5,209 nt of DNA from an uncultured Oscillochloris sp. (GTDB taxonomy: Bacteria; Chloroflexota; Chloroflexia; Chloroflexales; Chloroflexaceae): assembly GCA_903877345.1 (NCBI GenBank), contig CAIRDL010000016.1:1-5209 (forward strand), in the 5' to 3' direction. How positions within the stretch are numbered: position 1 is the stretch's first letter; each line of letters opens with the position of its first letter. A model generated the notes under the pieces. The model was not told the origin of the DNA and searched no databases. It was given only the letters and a program-made list of their open reading frames with translations. Positions 1-5,209 of the stretch are shown here, piece by piece. The translations under genes were made by a program, and so were the position numbers.

Positions 1-1
1 G

Positions 2-2413
2 TCAAGGCAGCACTCCTTTCAGTTGGACATCCACGTAGAGACAGCCGGGGTTCATCTGGTTTGCTGCCCCCGTGAGACGCAGCCGCAGTAGCCCGTGGCT
101 GCCGAGGTAGCGCTCGGGGTTGGCGACCGATCCCGTGCCCATCGTCATAGTCTGCGGCACCCAAGTGCCGCTTTGCCATGCGTACAACTCGATCAGGGCC
201 GCGTCGGACCACGGCCCATCGGCGGTGGCGAGCAGGGTCAGTTCGCTCAGGCGCAGGCCAAAGAGGTCGCGGGGCAGCGCCAGTTGTAACATCCCTGCCT
301 GGGGGCCGGGAATAATACCGCTGCCCTGGCCGCCAAAACAGACCGTGGGCATGCCACCCTCGAACCGGGGTGTCAACCAGCCTCGCTCTAAATTAATCAT
401 GCCCTCCCCAAACACGAGGCGCGGCGTCGCTAGTAAAACCGTGCTGTGCTGTTGGTCGGCGCGCTGCTCGGTGGGTTGCACCGCGAACGTGGGGGTAGCG
501 GGCCAAGCCAGGAGGATGGGTTGGCTGCTACGGGGCGACGAACCATAGTTGTAGAGCGCGTCGAGAATTTTGATGCGCTGTTGCAGTGTTGGCGACAACG
601 GCTGACCGTCGCCCGTGCCTTGGCGGTCTATTGCCTCACCATAGACTAAATAACTGATTGGCATCATCGGGCCGAGACCGGCGGGATTCGCTTCCTGACG
701 CGCCTTCAGTTCGCCGCGCAGCACGCCCCCAGGCGGTAAATCGCCCGCCCGGAAGACGCGGTTGCCCTGCACCAAGGTCACATCGCGGAGCGTCAGGGCG
801 GTGCCATTGGTCACCTCGCCGGTGACGGTCGCGTCAGCAAGCCGCAGCGTTGCCGTCAGTCCTGGCAAGGCGACCGTACTTTCGGCGGCGAGCGCACGCA
901 TCGCCCATTGGGCAACCTCGAAGTCGCGCACCTCAGCGCGGGTGGTGGCGGTCTGGAGATAGACGCCTTGGTTGCTAAGGGGGCTGGCGTCCCAAGGCCC
1001 TTGCAGCGAAACCGGGCGCAGGAGCGGATCGGCGGCGTTGCCCGTCGTGGCGGCTACCGTAATGTCGTAGGCGCGTTGGGCGGGCGAAAAGACGCCGACG
1101 AAGGTACGCACCCGCGTCTGCTCCTCCGCGCCAGCAACCGGCTCCAGCAAGGTGATTTGGTTAAACACGAGATCGCCACCGCGCTGGGCATAGCCAAGGC
1201 TGTAGGTCAGACCGGCGAAAATGAGGGTAAGTGCGGGCACGACCACCCAACCGAGGGCTTGGTGGTCGAGGCGTCGCAGCACCAGATAAGTTCCGGGGCC
1301 AACCAGCACGATGTAGACCGCCACGAGGGCAGCCAACAAGCCGAGCGGCGGGAACTCAAGAGCGGGCAAACCAGTGAGCGCAGTGGCTAAATTACCCTCA
1401 GTAAAGCTGTCCAGGGTCATTGTATCGGGCGCAAAGCCGGGGGGCAGTTCGAGCGCGGGGTGTAGCAGTTCTTCCCACAGTTGCGCTGCCGCCGGCCACG
1501 TCGCGAGCGTGGGATAGCCGAGCGGCAACGACACCGCGACCACCGTCCCGCGCCCAAGGCTCTGCTCGATAGCTTGGAGTTTCCCGGCGGCGACACTAAG
1601 CGGCACCGCGTAGGGCGTACGCGCACCGAGACTAGCGATGGGCACAAGGCGGGCCAACGGCACATCGTCATCGTTCGCAGCGTGCCCAAAAAAAGTGCCT
1701 GCCGCTGCCGTTGTGACGGTTTCCACCGCAACCGGGCGCAAGCTGGCGGGCAGACCAGCGAGGGTCGTTGCGAGACCAGTGCCGCCACTGAGGACGAGTT
1801 GCCCGCCGCGCAACACCCAAGCGTGCAGGGCCGCGAGTTGGGCTGGGCGCAAATCGGCGGTGCGAACCGCTTCAAGCACGAGTACATTGAGGCTACTGAG
1901 GCCAAGAGGGTGTTCAGGCAGATCGGCGGGGGTCAGCGCCACGGTTTGGAGGCCCAGACCGGCGGGCAAGCGCGTGGGCGGGTGCGCGGCACCTTGGGGC
2001 GCGATGAGGCCGACGAGGCGTGTGCCTTGGTTGATCGGGGTGAGTTGAATGGTCTGATTTGACAACTCTTGGTCGCCCGCAAGGACACGGATGAGCAACC
2101 GTGACGAGGCGGGGGTCATATAAACATAGACCGTGACCGCCTTGCGCCCCTGATGAGGCAACTCAACCTCGGTCGCGTACTGCGCCCCTTCGCGGGTACC
2201 GACGCGCACCTGCACCTTGCGGTCAACCCCAGCATTTTGGAGTTCGACCAGCACAGGCATCCATGTTCCGACCCGGTAGACACCTTCATAAGCGGGACGG
2301 GCGGCGACCATCAGGTCGGCGGGCGGAGGGGCGGCAGTGACAGGTGTGCCGACCACCAAGACAAGCGTAGTGAGCAGCAACAACTGACCCAAGCGGCGAA
2401 GGCGGCTAGTCAC
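2..2413 (-). CDS. Exported two-TM membrane protein, amidotransferase-like ectodomain, unknown function
   Basis: Complete 803-aa protein; no specific family name is certain. Seen: a signal peptide at residues 1-28 (basic start MTSRLRRLG, then a Leu/Val core, then VTAAPP); a beta-rich stretch at about 35-125; an alpha/beta stretch at about 130-325 with LNVLVLEAV and LRGGQLVLSGG, reminiscent of class I amidotransferase-like folds; TM segments at about 355-379 and 387-408 joined by the short loop RRLDHQALG; then a beta-rich region from 409 to 803. There is no Cys before residue 692, so the amidotransferase-like part cannot use a Cys nucleophile and is probably structural. The only cysteines, C692 and C791, could form a disulfide. 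Predicted topology (inference): both large domains outside, the TM loop inside. The GTG start follows GAGGAA at 8 nt, and an in-frame TAG at 2417-2419 blocks any earlier start. Similar proteins with an FPPLGLL...VGPGTYLVLRR TM block are known to me from Chloroflexota and Firmicutes as hypotheticals. Confidence 0.9.
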   Translation of the reverse strand: MTSRLRRLGQLLLLTTLVLVVGTPVTAAPPPADLMVAARPAYEGVYRVGTWMPVLVELQNAGVDRKVQVRVGTREGAQYATEVELPHQGRKAVTVYVYMTPASSRLLIRVLAGDQELSNQTIQLTPINQGTRLVGLIAPQGAAHPPTRLPAGLGLQTVALTPADLPEHPLGLSSLNVLVLEAVRTADLRPAQLAALHAWVLRGGQLVLSGGTGLATTLAGLPASLRPVAVETVTTAAAGTFFGHAANDDDVPLARLVPIASLGARTPYAVPLSVAAGKLQAIEQSLGRGTVVAVSLPLGYPTLATWPAAAQLWEELLHPALELPPGFAPDTMTLDSFTEGNLATALTGLPALEFPPLGLLAALVAVYIVLVGPGTYLVLRRLDHQALGWVVVPALTLIFAGLTYSLGYAQRGGDLVFNQITLLEPVAGAEEQTRVRTFVGVFSPAQRAYDITVAATTGNAADPLLRPVSLQGPWDASPLSNQGVYLQTATTRAEVRDFEVAQWAMRALAAESTVALPGLTATLRLADATVTGEVTNGTALTLRDVTLVQGNRVFRAGDLPPGGVLRGELKARQEANPAGLGPMMPISYLVYGEAIDRQGTGDGQPLSPTLQQRIKILDALYNYGSSPRSSQPILLAWPATPTFAVQPTEQRADQQHSTVLLATPRLVFGEGMINLERGWLTPRFEGGMPTVCFGGQGSGIIPGPQAGMLQLALPRDLFGLRLSELTLLATADGPWSDAALIELYAWQSGTWVPQTMTMGTGSVANPERYLGSHGLLRLRLTGAANQMNPGCLYVDVQLKGVLP

Positions 2414-2421
2414 GGCCTACA

Positions 2422-2427
2422 TTCCTC
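2422..2427 (-). promoter_or_regulatory. Shine-Dalgarno fixing the GTG start of the 803-aa gene
   Basis: GAGGAA on the minus strand lies 8 nt before GTG (2413). Its last A is also the first base of an in-frame ATG (2422-2420) that is followed at once by TAG. That ATG therefore cannot be the gene start, and GTG is the first usable codon. Confidence 0.7.
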
Positions 2428-2464
2428 GTAATGCCCCGGCGGGTATCACTGGCAGCAAACACAG

Positions 2465-2496
2465 CGACGGCGGCGGATGGGACACCGCCGCCGTCG
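2465..2496 (-). terminator. GC-rich hairpin between two minus-strand genes; possible terminator or attenuator
   Basis: A perfect 12-bp inverted repeat: CGACGGCGGCGG at 2465-2476 and its complement at 2485-2496, with an 8-nt loop. It lies 44 nt past the stop codon of the 46-aa gene and about 50 nt before the start of the 803-aa gene. On the minus strand it is followed by CTGTGTTTGCTG, which is only mildly T-rich, so it is not a textbook intrinsic terminator. It could partly terminate transcription after the small gene, or stabilise the upstream message and set the expression ratio of the two genes. The stem is certain; its role is inferred. Confidence 0.5.
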
Positions 2497-2539
2497 TTAG
2501 CAATTTAAGAACACGCAAGTGTGCGTCACGCCCCAAAAC

Positions 2540-2680
2540 CTAGAGGTCGTGGCGGTAAATCCGGCGCGGGGTGCGCTCGATCAGCAGCCTGACGGGCACG
2601 CGGCGGGGCGCTTGGCGGGCCAGGTTGAGCAAAATGAAGGCAAAGAGAGCAGTGAAGGTAATCAGTACGATGATGAACAT
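2540..2680 (-). CDS. Small 46-aa single-TM membrane protein
   Basis: I read a 46-aa ORF, MFIIVLITFTALFAFILLNL followed by a basic tail ending RIYRHDL, with a TAG stop at 2540-2542. Residues 2-20 form one hydrophobic helix. Residues 22-46 carry eight Arg and one His against only one Glu and one Asp, so by the positive-inside rule the tail should be cytoplasmic and the N-terminus outside. The gene has a strong Shine-Dalgarno (AAAGGAAG, 7 nt before ATG) and a sigma70-like promoter about 70-90 nt upstream. It ends 126 nt before the 803-aa gene on the same strand, and I see no convincing promoter in that gap, so the two may be cotranscribed. I recognise no family. A regulatory or assembly partner for the large membrane protein is a guess. 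Coding potential is supported by the SD, the hydrophobic profile and the context, not by homology. Confidence 0.68.
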   Translation of the reverse strand: MFIIVLITFTALFAFILLNLARQAPRRVPVRLLIERTPRRIYRHDL

Positions 2681-2687
2681 GGAGGCG

Positions 2688-2695
2688 CTTCCTTT
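2688..2695 (-). promoter_or_regulatory. Strong Shine-Dalgarno for the 46-aa gene
   Basis: AAAGGAAG on the minus strand lies 7 nt before the ATG at 2680. It is the main non-homology argument that the short ORF is translated. Confidence 0.7.
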
Positions 2696-2733
2696 CGTCG
2701 TTTAGGAGAGCCCGCCGCGCTGTACGTTGCGGG

Positions 2734-2743
2734 TACCTAGGTA
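2734..2743. promoter_or_regulatory. 10-bp perfect palindrome at the predicted transcription start
   Basis: TACCTAGGTA is its own reverse complement. It abuts the minus-strand -10 and covers the predicted start point, the position expected for a repressor site. GGTACCT occurs here (2732-2738) and again at 2781-2787, on the other side of the promoter. The operator role is inferred. Confidence 0.3.
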
Positions 2744-2771
2744 GTATAGCGAACCATGTGTGTCACGTCTA
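2743..2771 (-). promoter_or_regulatory. Predicted sigma70-type promoter for the minus-strand gene pair
   Basis: On the minus strand there is a -10 TATACT (2748-2743, 5 of 6 to TATAAT) and a -35 TAGACG (2771-2766, 4 of 6 to TTGACA), separated by 17 bp. Transcription would start near 2736, giving a leader of about 55 nt to the ATG at 2680. Its placement directly upstream of a gene with a strong SD supports it. This is pattern matching only. Confidence 0.5.
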
Positions 2772-2774
2772 TAC

Positions 2775-2798
2775 CAGGATGGTACCTGAAACATCCTG
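2775..2798. repeat. 7-bp dyad CAGGATG / CATCCTG beside the heptamer array
   Basis: CAGGATG at 2775-2781 faces its complement CATCCTG at 2792-2798 across 10 nt. A third copy, CAGGATG at 2886-2892, lies just past the array, so the middle copy can pair with either side. The dyad lies upstream of the -35 of the minus-strand promoter and upstream of the plus-strand promoter, so it should act as DNA (protein site or cruciform) rather than as RNA. Confidence 0.5.
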
Positions 2799-2800
2799 TC

Positions 2801-2885
2801 TGGTTCGTGGTTCGTGGTTCGTGGTTCGTGGTTCGTGGTTCGTGGTTCGTGGTTCGTGGTTCGTGGTTCGTGGTTCGTGGTTCGT
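2801..2885. repeat. Tandem heptanucleotide array, 12 perfect copies of TGGTTCG
   Basis: Twelve uninterrupted, identical copies of TGGTTCG fill 2801-2884, with one extra T. The array has no stop codon in any plus-strand frame and would read as a repeated WFVVRGS peptide, but it lies between divergent promoters and has no ribosome-binding context, so I treat it as non-coding. Short tandem heptamers (STRR) are known in filamentous cyanobacteria; I make only an analogy. A 7-bp period puts every third copy (21 bp, about two helical turns) on the same DNA face. The array is bounded by the inverted 7-mers CATCCTG (ending 2 nt before it) and CAGGATG (starting directly after it). Perfect copies imply recent expansion or strong homogenisation and a likely variable copy number. 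Confidence 0.97.
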
Positions 2886-2945
2886 CAGGATGCGGCCCGG
2901 TCACAGATCACGCAGCACGGATCATTCGCACGACAAAGGTTCCTA
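2886..2945. other. Remaining divergent spacer between array and plus-strand promoter
   Basis: Apart from the CAGGATG copy at 2886-2892, I see no gene, repeat or strong dyad in this stretch. It separates the array from the plus-strand promoter. Confidence 0.5.
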
Positions 2946-2974
2946 TCAGGTTTTTCTCAGAAGTATGCTATAAT
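2946..2974 (+). promoter_or_regulatory. Extended -10 promoter of the golvesin-like gene
   Basis: TGCTATAAT at 2966-2974 is a perfect extended -10 (TGnTATAAT). With a 17-bp spacer the -35 would be TCAGGT at 2946-2951, a poor match, which is usual when the -10 is extended. Transcription would start near 2981, leaving a leader of about 38 nt to the ATG at 3019 or 50 nt to the TTG at 3031. Confidence 0.68.
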
Positions 2975-3018
2975 CCGCCTCGACCACCACGGTGTGGGTT
3001 CTACCAAGCTCGTAGAAA

Positions 3019-4473
3019 ATGGAGGCCCAATTGAGGTCAAAGCGAACCTCCGCGTTGCGGTTGCAGCTTGCCTGGGTGTTCCTCTTTCTCCTGATCACCT
3101 TCCCTGCCACGAAGGCCCACGCGGAAAGTCCTGTTAACGCCACGGCGCGTACCGTTGGCCTTGCTCAGCTCAATGGCGTGCTGAGTTCGGCAAACGGTCA
3201 AATCTTTCTCGCCCCAACCACAGGTAATCGCCCCCGAATGGCGGAGCGCTTCGAGCGTTCCGGCACCCTCGTCTCGCCCACCCACAGCTTTCCGCAGCCC
3301 ATCACCCGCCTGAAACTCACCTACACGGCCCAAACCCCATCCGGTACCCAGGCCCGCCTTGATGTGCGAGGCAGCACCGACGGTCAGCGCTGGTTGCCGT
3401 GGCTTACGGATCTGCCCGCCGGGGCGGTGGTCAACTTTGATCAACCGATACGCGCCGCCGAGTATCGCGTGGCCCTTGCAGGTGGAACCCGCGTTGGCCC
3501 TCGCGTCGGCGACGTAAGTTTAGCCCCCACGAACCAAACGCCTACGGTGCATGCGGCCACCGTCGCCCCGTATGCAGTCGCGCCCACCTTCCGCGTGCGC
3601 GCCACCCGAGTCGGTATGGTCGGCGGTCGCACGGCGAACGGCTTTATCATTCCGCCCCGGGCGCGCTTTGTGGCTCTGCCCGCTGTGAGCGTCCTTTCGA
3701 CGCGGGGCCGCGACGAGTATCAAGTGCGGCTCACGTACCAGGGCCGTAGTACCGTGGTGCCGGTTTACGATGTCGGCCCTTACAACGAACACGACGACTA
3801 CTGGAACGCCAAGCGCTCTGGCTATCCCGATCTCGATCAGGGCTGGCCGATGGATCACGCCGCCTTCTATGAAGGCTACAACGGCGGGCGAAGCGACCAC
3901 GGAGTCGTCCGTTTCCCCACCGCCGTTGATGTCGGCGACGGGGCTTGGCTCGATGCGTTGGGTATCGTTGGCGATAAGGCCGAACTGGAGGTGACCTACC
4001 TCTGGCTTGGCCAAGACCCCCTGGCTGGCCCGCCGACCCGTGACTCCGCCGCGACCGAACATGTCGTTGACGAACTAGGCGGCGACTTCTGGCACAGCGC
4101 CCTGCTCGCCACAAGCAGCATGGGCTGCGGCAATGCCCGTCACGCCTCTTGGGCCACTGGCGGGAGTGACCCGGCGACGGTGCCGATTGGCCGTTGGCAG
4201 CCCCAACTCCCGACTGCAGCGACCTACGAGGTCTTTGTCCACATCCCAGTCTGCCCCAACAAGTATGCGTCCACGACCCAGGCCCGTTACGTGGTGCAAC
4301 ACCGCGACGGGGCCGTCGAGGTTCTGGTGAATCAACAGAGTCAGACCGGCTGGGTGAGTTTGGGCCGCTTCCCCTTCGCTGCCGGAACCGGCGGCTTCGT
4401 CCAACTCGCCGCCCTCGCGCCAAAGCATGCTGCCGTCTGGTTCGATCAGGTGAAGTGGGTGCGCGTGCCGTAA
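3019..4473 (+). CDS. Secreted multidomain protein with golvesin/Xly-like C-terminal domain
   Basis: 484 aa from ATG 3019, or 480 aa from TTG 3031, which has the better SD. Seen: a signal peptide at residues 1-36 (RSKRTSALRLQ, then a hydrophobic core, then AHA|ES). Residues about 40-170 look like a beta-sandwich (RLDVRGSTDGQRWLPW resembles 'SxDGxxW' binding modules). Residues about 190-330 contain VPVYDVGPYNEHDDYWN, AAFYEGYNGG and DVGDGAWLDALGI, an arrangement reminiscent of double-psi beta-barrels of the RlpA/expansin kind (compare 'V.DRGP'); D251 would be the analogue of their key Asp. Residues about 345-484 match the golvesin/Xly CBD-like pattern: YEVFVHIP, ARYVVQHRDGAVEVLVNQ, WVSLGRFPFAAGTGGFVQL, AVWFDQVKWV. 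The only cysteines, C369 and C412, both fall there and may form a disulfide. Likely role (inference): extracellular, binding or remodelling envelope polysaccharide. No catalytic activity can be assigned. It has its own promoter, divergent from the membrane-protein genes. Confidence 0.9.
   Translation: MEAQLRSKRTSALRLQLAWVFLFLLITFPATKAHAESPVNATARTVGLAQLNGVLSSANGQIFLAPTTGNRPRMAERFERSGTLVSPTHSFPQPITRLKLTYTAQTPSGTQARLDVRGSTDGQRWLPWLTDLPAGAVVNFDQPIRAAEYRVALAGGTRVGPRVGDVSLAPTNQTPTVHAATVAPYAVAPTFRVRATRVGMVGGRTANGFIIPPRARFVALPAVSVLSTRGRDEYQVRLTYQGRSTVVPVYDVGPYNEHDDYWNAKRSGYPDLDQGWPMDHAAFYEGYNGGRSDHGVVRFPTAVDVGDGAWLDALGIVGDKAELEVTYLWLGQDPLAGPPTRDSAATEHVVDELGGDFWHSALLATSSMGCGNARHASWATGGSDPATVPIGRWQPQLPTAATYEVFVHIPVCPNKYASTTQARYVVQHRDGAVEVLVNQQSQTGWVSLGRFPFAAGTGGFVQLAALAPKHAAVWFDQVKWVRVP
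3021..3025 (+). promoter_or_regulatory. GGAGG Shine-Dalgarno that favours a TTG start at 3031
   Basis: GGAGG begins inside the ATG codon at 3019-3021 and lies 5 nt before the in-frame TTG at 3031. The ATG itself has no visible SD upstream (CTCGTAGAAA). This makes TTG a serious candidate for the true start, shortening the protein by four residues. Confidence 0.5.
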
Positions 4474-4486
4474 GTCAAGGTTGCAT

Positions 4487-4542
4487 GTCGAAGCCCGCCT
4501 ATGTCTACGAAGCATGCTTCAGAGACGCAGGCGGGCTTCGGC
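4487..4542. terminator. Nested hairpin between convergent genes; possible bidirectional 3' end
   Basis: The outer stem is CGAAGCCCGCCT (4489-4500) with its exact complement at 4529-4540, extendable by one wobble and one G-C pair to 4487-4542. Inside it are GTCT/AGAC (4503-4506, 4523-4526) and the perfect palindrome GAAGCATGCTTC (4509-4520). It starts 13 nt after the stop of the golvesin-like gene and ends 35 nt before the stop of the convergent gene, so it could close both transcripts. No T-tract follows on either strand, so it is not a classic intrinsic terminator and may instead protect mRNA 3' ends. Confidence 0.55.
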
Positions 4543-4577
4543 GTACCGGCGAACACCCCAGACGAGATTGGTGGCCC

Positions 4578-5209
4578 CTACGGGGTGTCGCTCTTTGCTT
4601 GCACCGTTCGTTCGCTAAGCACCAACACACCGGCGAGCGAGATCAAGGTTGCACCCGCCCCCAACGGCCACGGGGCTGGCTGCGCCGCTGGGGGCGTTGC
4701 CGTCAGCGTCGGCGCAAACGGGGTGACCGTTGGCTGCGGCGTGAGGGTCGGGGTGGCTAGGCTGTAGGCGTGACCGGCAGAGCCTTGGTAGGTAGGCACT
4801 GGGCCGGGCACACTCGGCCACGTTGCCGTAGGTACTCGTGTCGGGGATGGCGAGGCCGTGAGCGTGGGGCCGCTGCTTACCGCTGGCCGACGGGTCGCTG
4901 AGGGTTTGGCAGGCGGCGAGGGCGTGTGGGTTCGCGTCGGCGTGCGCGTCAAGGTCGGCGTGCGGGTCGGCGACGGCGTGCGCGTCAAGGTCGGTTCATC
5001 GGTTGGGGCAGGTGTGCGCGTCAAGGTCGGCGTGCGCGTCGGTGACGGCGTGCGCGTCAAGGTCGGTTCATCGGTTGGGGCAGGTGTGCGCGTCGGCGAC
5101 GGTGTGCGCGTCAAGGTCGGCGTGCGCGTCGGCGACGGCGTGCGCGTCGGGGTCAGTTCGTCGGTTGGGGCAGGTGTGCGGGTCAGCGTCGGCGTGCGCG
5201 TCGGGGTTA
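4578..5209 (-). CDS. Thr/Pro-rich stalk protein with C-terminal membrane segment (N-terminus missing)
   Basis: The frame ends at TAG (4578-4580) and stays open to the right edge, giving 209 visible residues. No true start is visible: the TTG at 5112-5114 lies in the middle of the repeats. About the first 95 residues are almost only Thr, Pro, Arg, Leu and Ser, with TRTP-type blocks and acidic APTDEP inserts. A less regular Thr/Pro/Ser/Ala part follows, and then one hydrophobic segment PLGAGATLISLAGVLVL (about 4617-4667) with a short polar tail. This is the architecture of a rigid extracellular stalk that may hold an unseen N-terminal domain away from the cell and anchor it by a C-terminal helix. 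Such Thr/Pro linkers are common in Chloroflexota surface proteins and are often O-glycosylated; neither is shown here. The function of the missing N-terminal part is unknown. It converges on the golvesin-like gene. Confidence 0.75.
   Translation of the reverse strand, partial: TPTRTPTLTRTPAPTDELTPTRTPSPTRTPTLTRTPSPTRTPAPTDEPTLTRTPSPTRTPTLTRTPAPTDEPTLTRTPSPTRTPTLTRTPTRTHTPSPPAKPSATRRPAVSSGPTLTASPSPTRVPTATWPSVPGPVPTYQGSAGHAYSLATPTLTPQPTVTPFAPTLTATPPAAQPAPWPLGAGATLISLAGVLVLSERTVQAKSDTP
4950..5183 (-). repeat. 72-bp coding tandem repeat in the Thr/Pro stalk
   Basis: 4950-5021 and 5022-5093 are adjacent 72-bp units that I count as 70 of 72 identical. A third unit at 5112-5183 matches the second at about 66 of 72 and is separated from it by an 18-bp stretch of the same low-complexity type. 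Each unit encodes 24 residues built of TRTP blocks around one acidic TDE step. The length is a multiple of three, so gain or loss of units keeps the frame and changes stalk length. Confidence 0.85.

Noticed and set aside
908..2062. Long plus-strand open frames opposite the 803-aa gene (about 160-190 aa).
   Set aside because: They are antisense shadows in GC-rich coding DNA, have low-complexity Arg/Gly-rich translations and no supporting signals. The minus-strand protein has a clean signal peptide and TM segments.
2417..2422. A start-stop mini-ORF (ATG TAG) between the Shine-Dalgarno and GTG of the 803-aa gene.
   Set aside because: The ATG directly overlaps the Shine-Dalgarno, leaving no spacing for initiation, so regulation by it is unlikely.
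2801..2885. CRISPR array.
   Set aside because: The units are contiguous 7-mers with no spacers, and no cas-like gene is present.
2756..3137. Three overlapping plus-strand reading frames across the heptamer array encoding repeated WFVVRGS.
   Set aside because: The repeat has no stop in any plus-strand frame because its unit is 7 bp, so open frames are automatic. They have no Shine-Dalgarno, run over a promoter and overlap the start of the golvesin-like gene.
3520..4423. Minus-strand open frames of 180 and 230 aa opposite the golvesin-like gene.
   Set aside because: Arg-rich antisense shadow translations without motifs; the plus-strand protein has recognisable domains and a promoter.
4571..4590. 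Small CCCC/GGGG hairpin at the end of the stalk gene as a terminator.
   Set aside because: Only 4 bp of stem with a 3-nt loop, overlapping the coding end, and no T-tract.
4194..4767. Plus-strand frames of 188 and 88 aa over the convergent intergenic region and the stalk gene.
   Set aside because: They run through the nested hairpin and antisense to the Thr/Pro stalk frame, with no start signals. The minus-strand frame has the expected stalk-plus-TM composition.

Overview
The window looks like chromosomal DNA from a GC-rich bacterium, most likely a Chloroflexota (Chloroflexales-type) filament. I infer this from several things together: high GC, a large signal-peptide/two-TM ectodomain protein of a style common in that phylum, a secreted golvesin/Xly-type protein, a Thr/Pro-rich stalk protein with a C-terminal membrane segment, and a perfect heptanucleotide tandem array between genes. 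No marker gene fixes the species. I saw no RNA gene, insertion sequence or CRISPR array.

Layout. Positions 2-2413 (minus) encode a complete 803-aa exported membrane protein of unknown function: signal peptide, beta-rich domain, amidotransferase-like domain without a nucleophilic cysteine, TM hairpin, then a second large ectodomain. Just upstream on the same strand (2540-2680) is a 46-aa single-TM protein with a strong Shine-Dalgarno. A 12-bp GC-rich hairpin (2465-2496) lies between the two. Positions 2681-3018 are a 338-bp divergent intergenic region. It holds a minus-strand promoter with a 10-bp palindrome at its predicted start point, a dyad of 7-bp sites, twelve perfect copies of TGGTTCG flanked by the same 7-bp sites, and a plus-strand extended -10 promoter. 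Positions 3019-4473 (plus) encode a 484-aa secreted protein with a beta-sandwich-like N-terminal region, a barrel-like middle and a golvesin/Xly-like C-terminal domain. A nested hairpin (4487-4542) lies between this gene and a convergent minus-strand gene (4578 to beyond the right edge), which encodes the C-terminal part of a Thr/Pro-rich stalk with near-identical 72-bp repeats.

How it may work together (inference). All four proteins appear to be exported or membrane-bound, so the window reads as a cell-envelope/surface locus. The two minus-strand genes upstream probably share one promoter. The golvesin-like gene is driven divergently. The heptamer array sits between the two predicted promoters, outside both predicted transcripts, so it is better viewed as a DNA-level element than as coding sequence. 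I did not find a clear new multi-gene system. The most unusual element is the array together with its flanking inverted sites.
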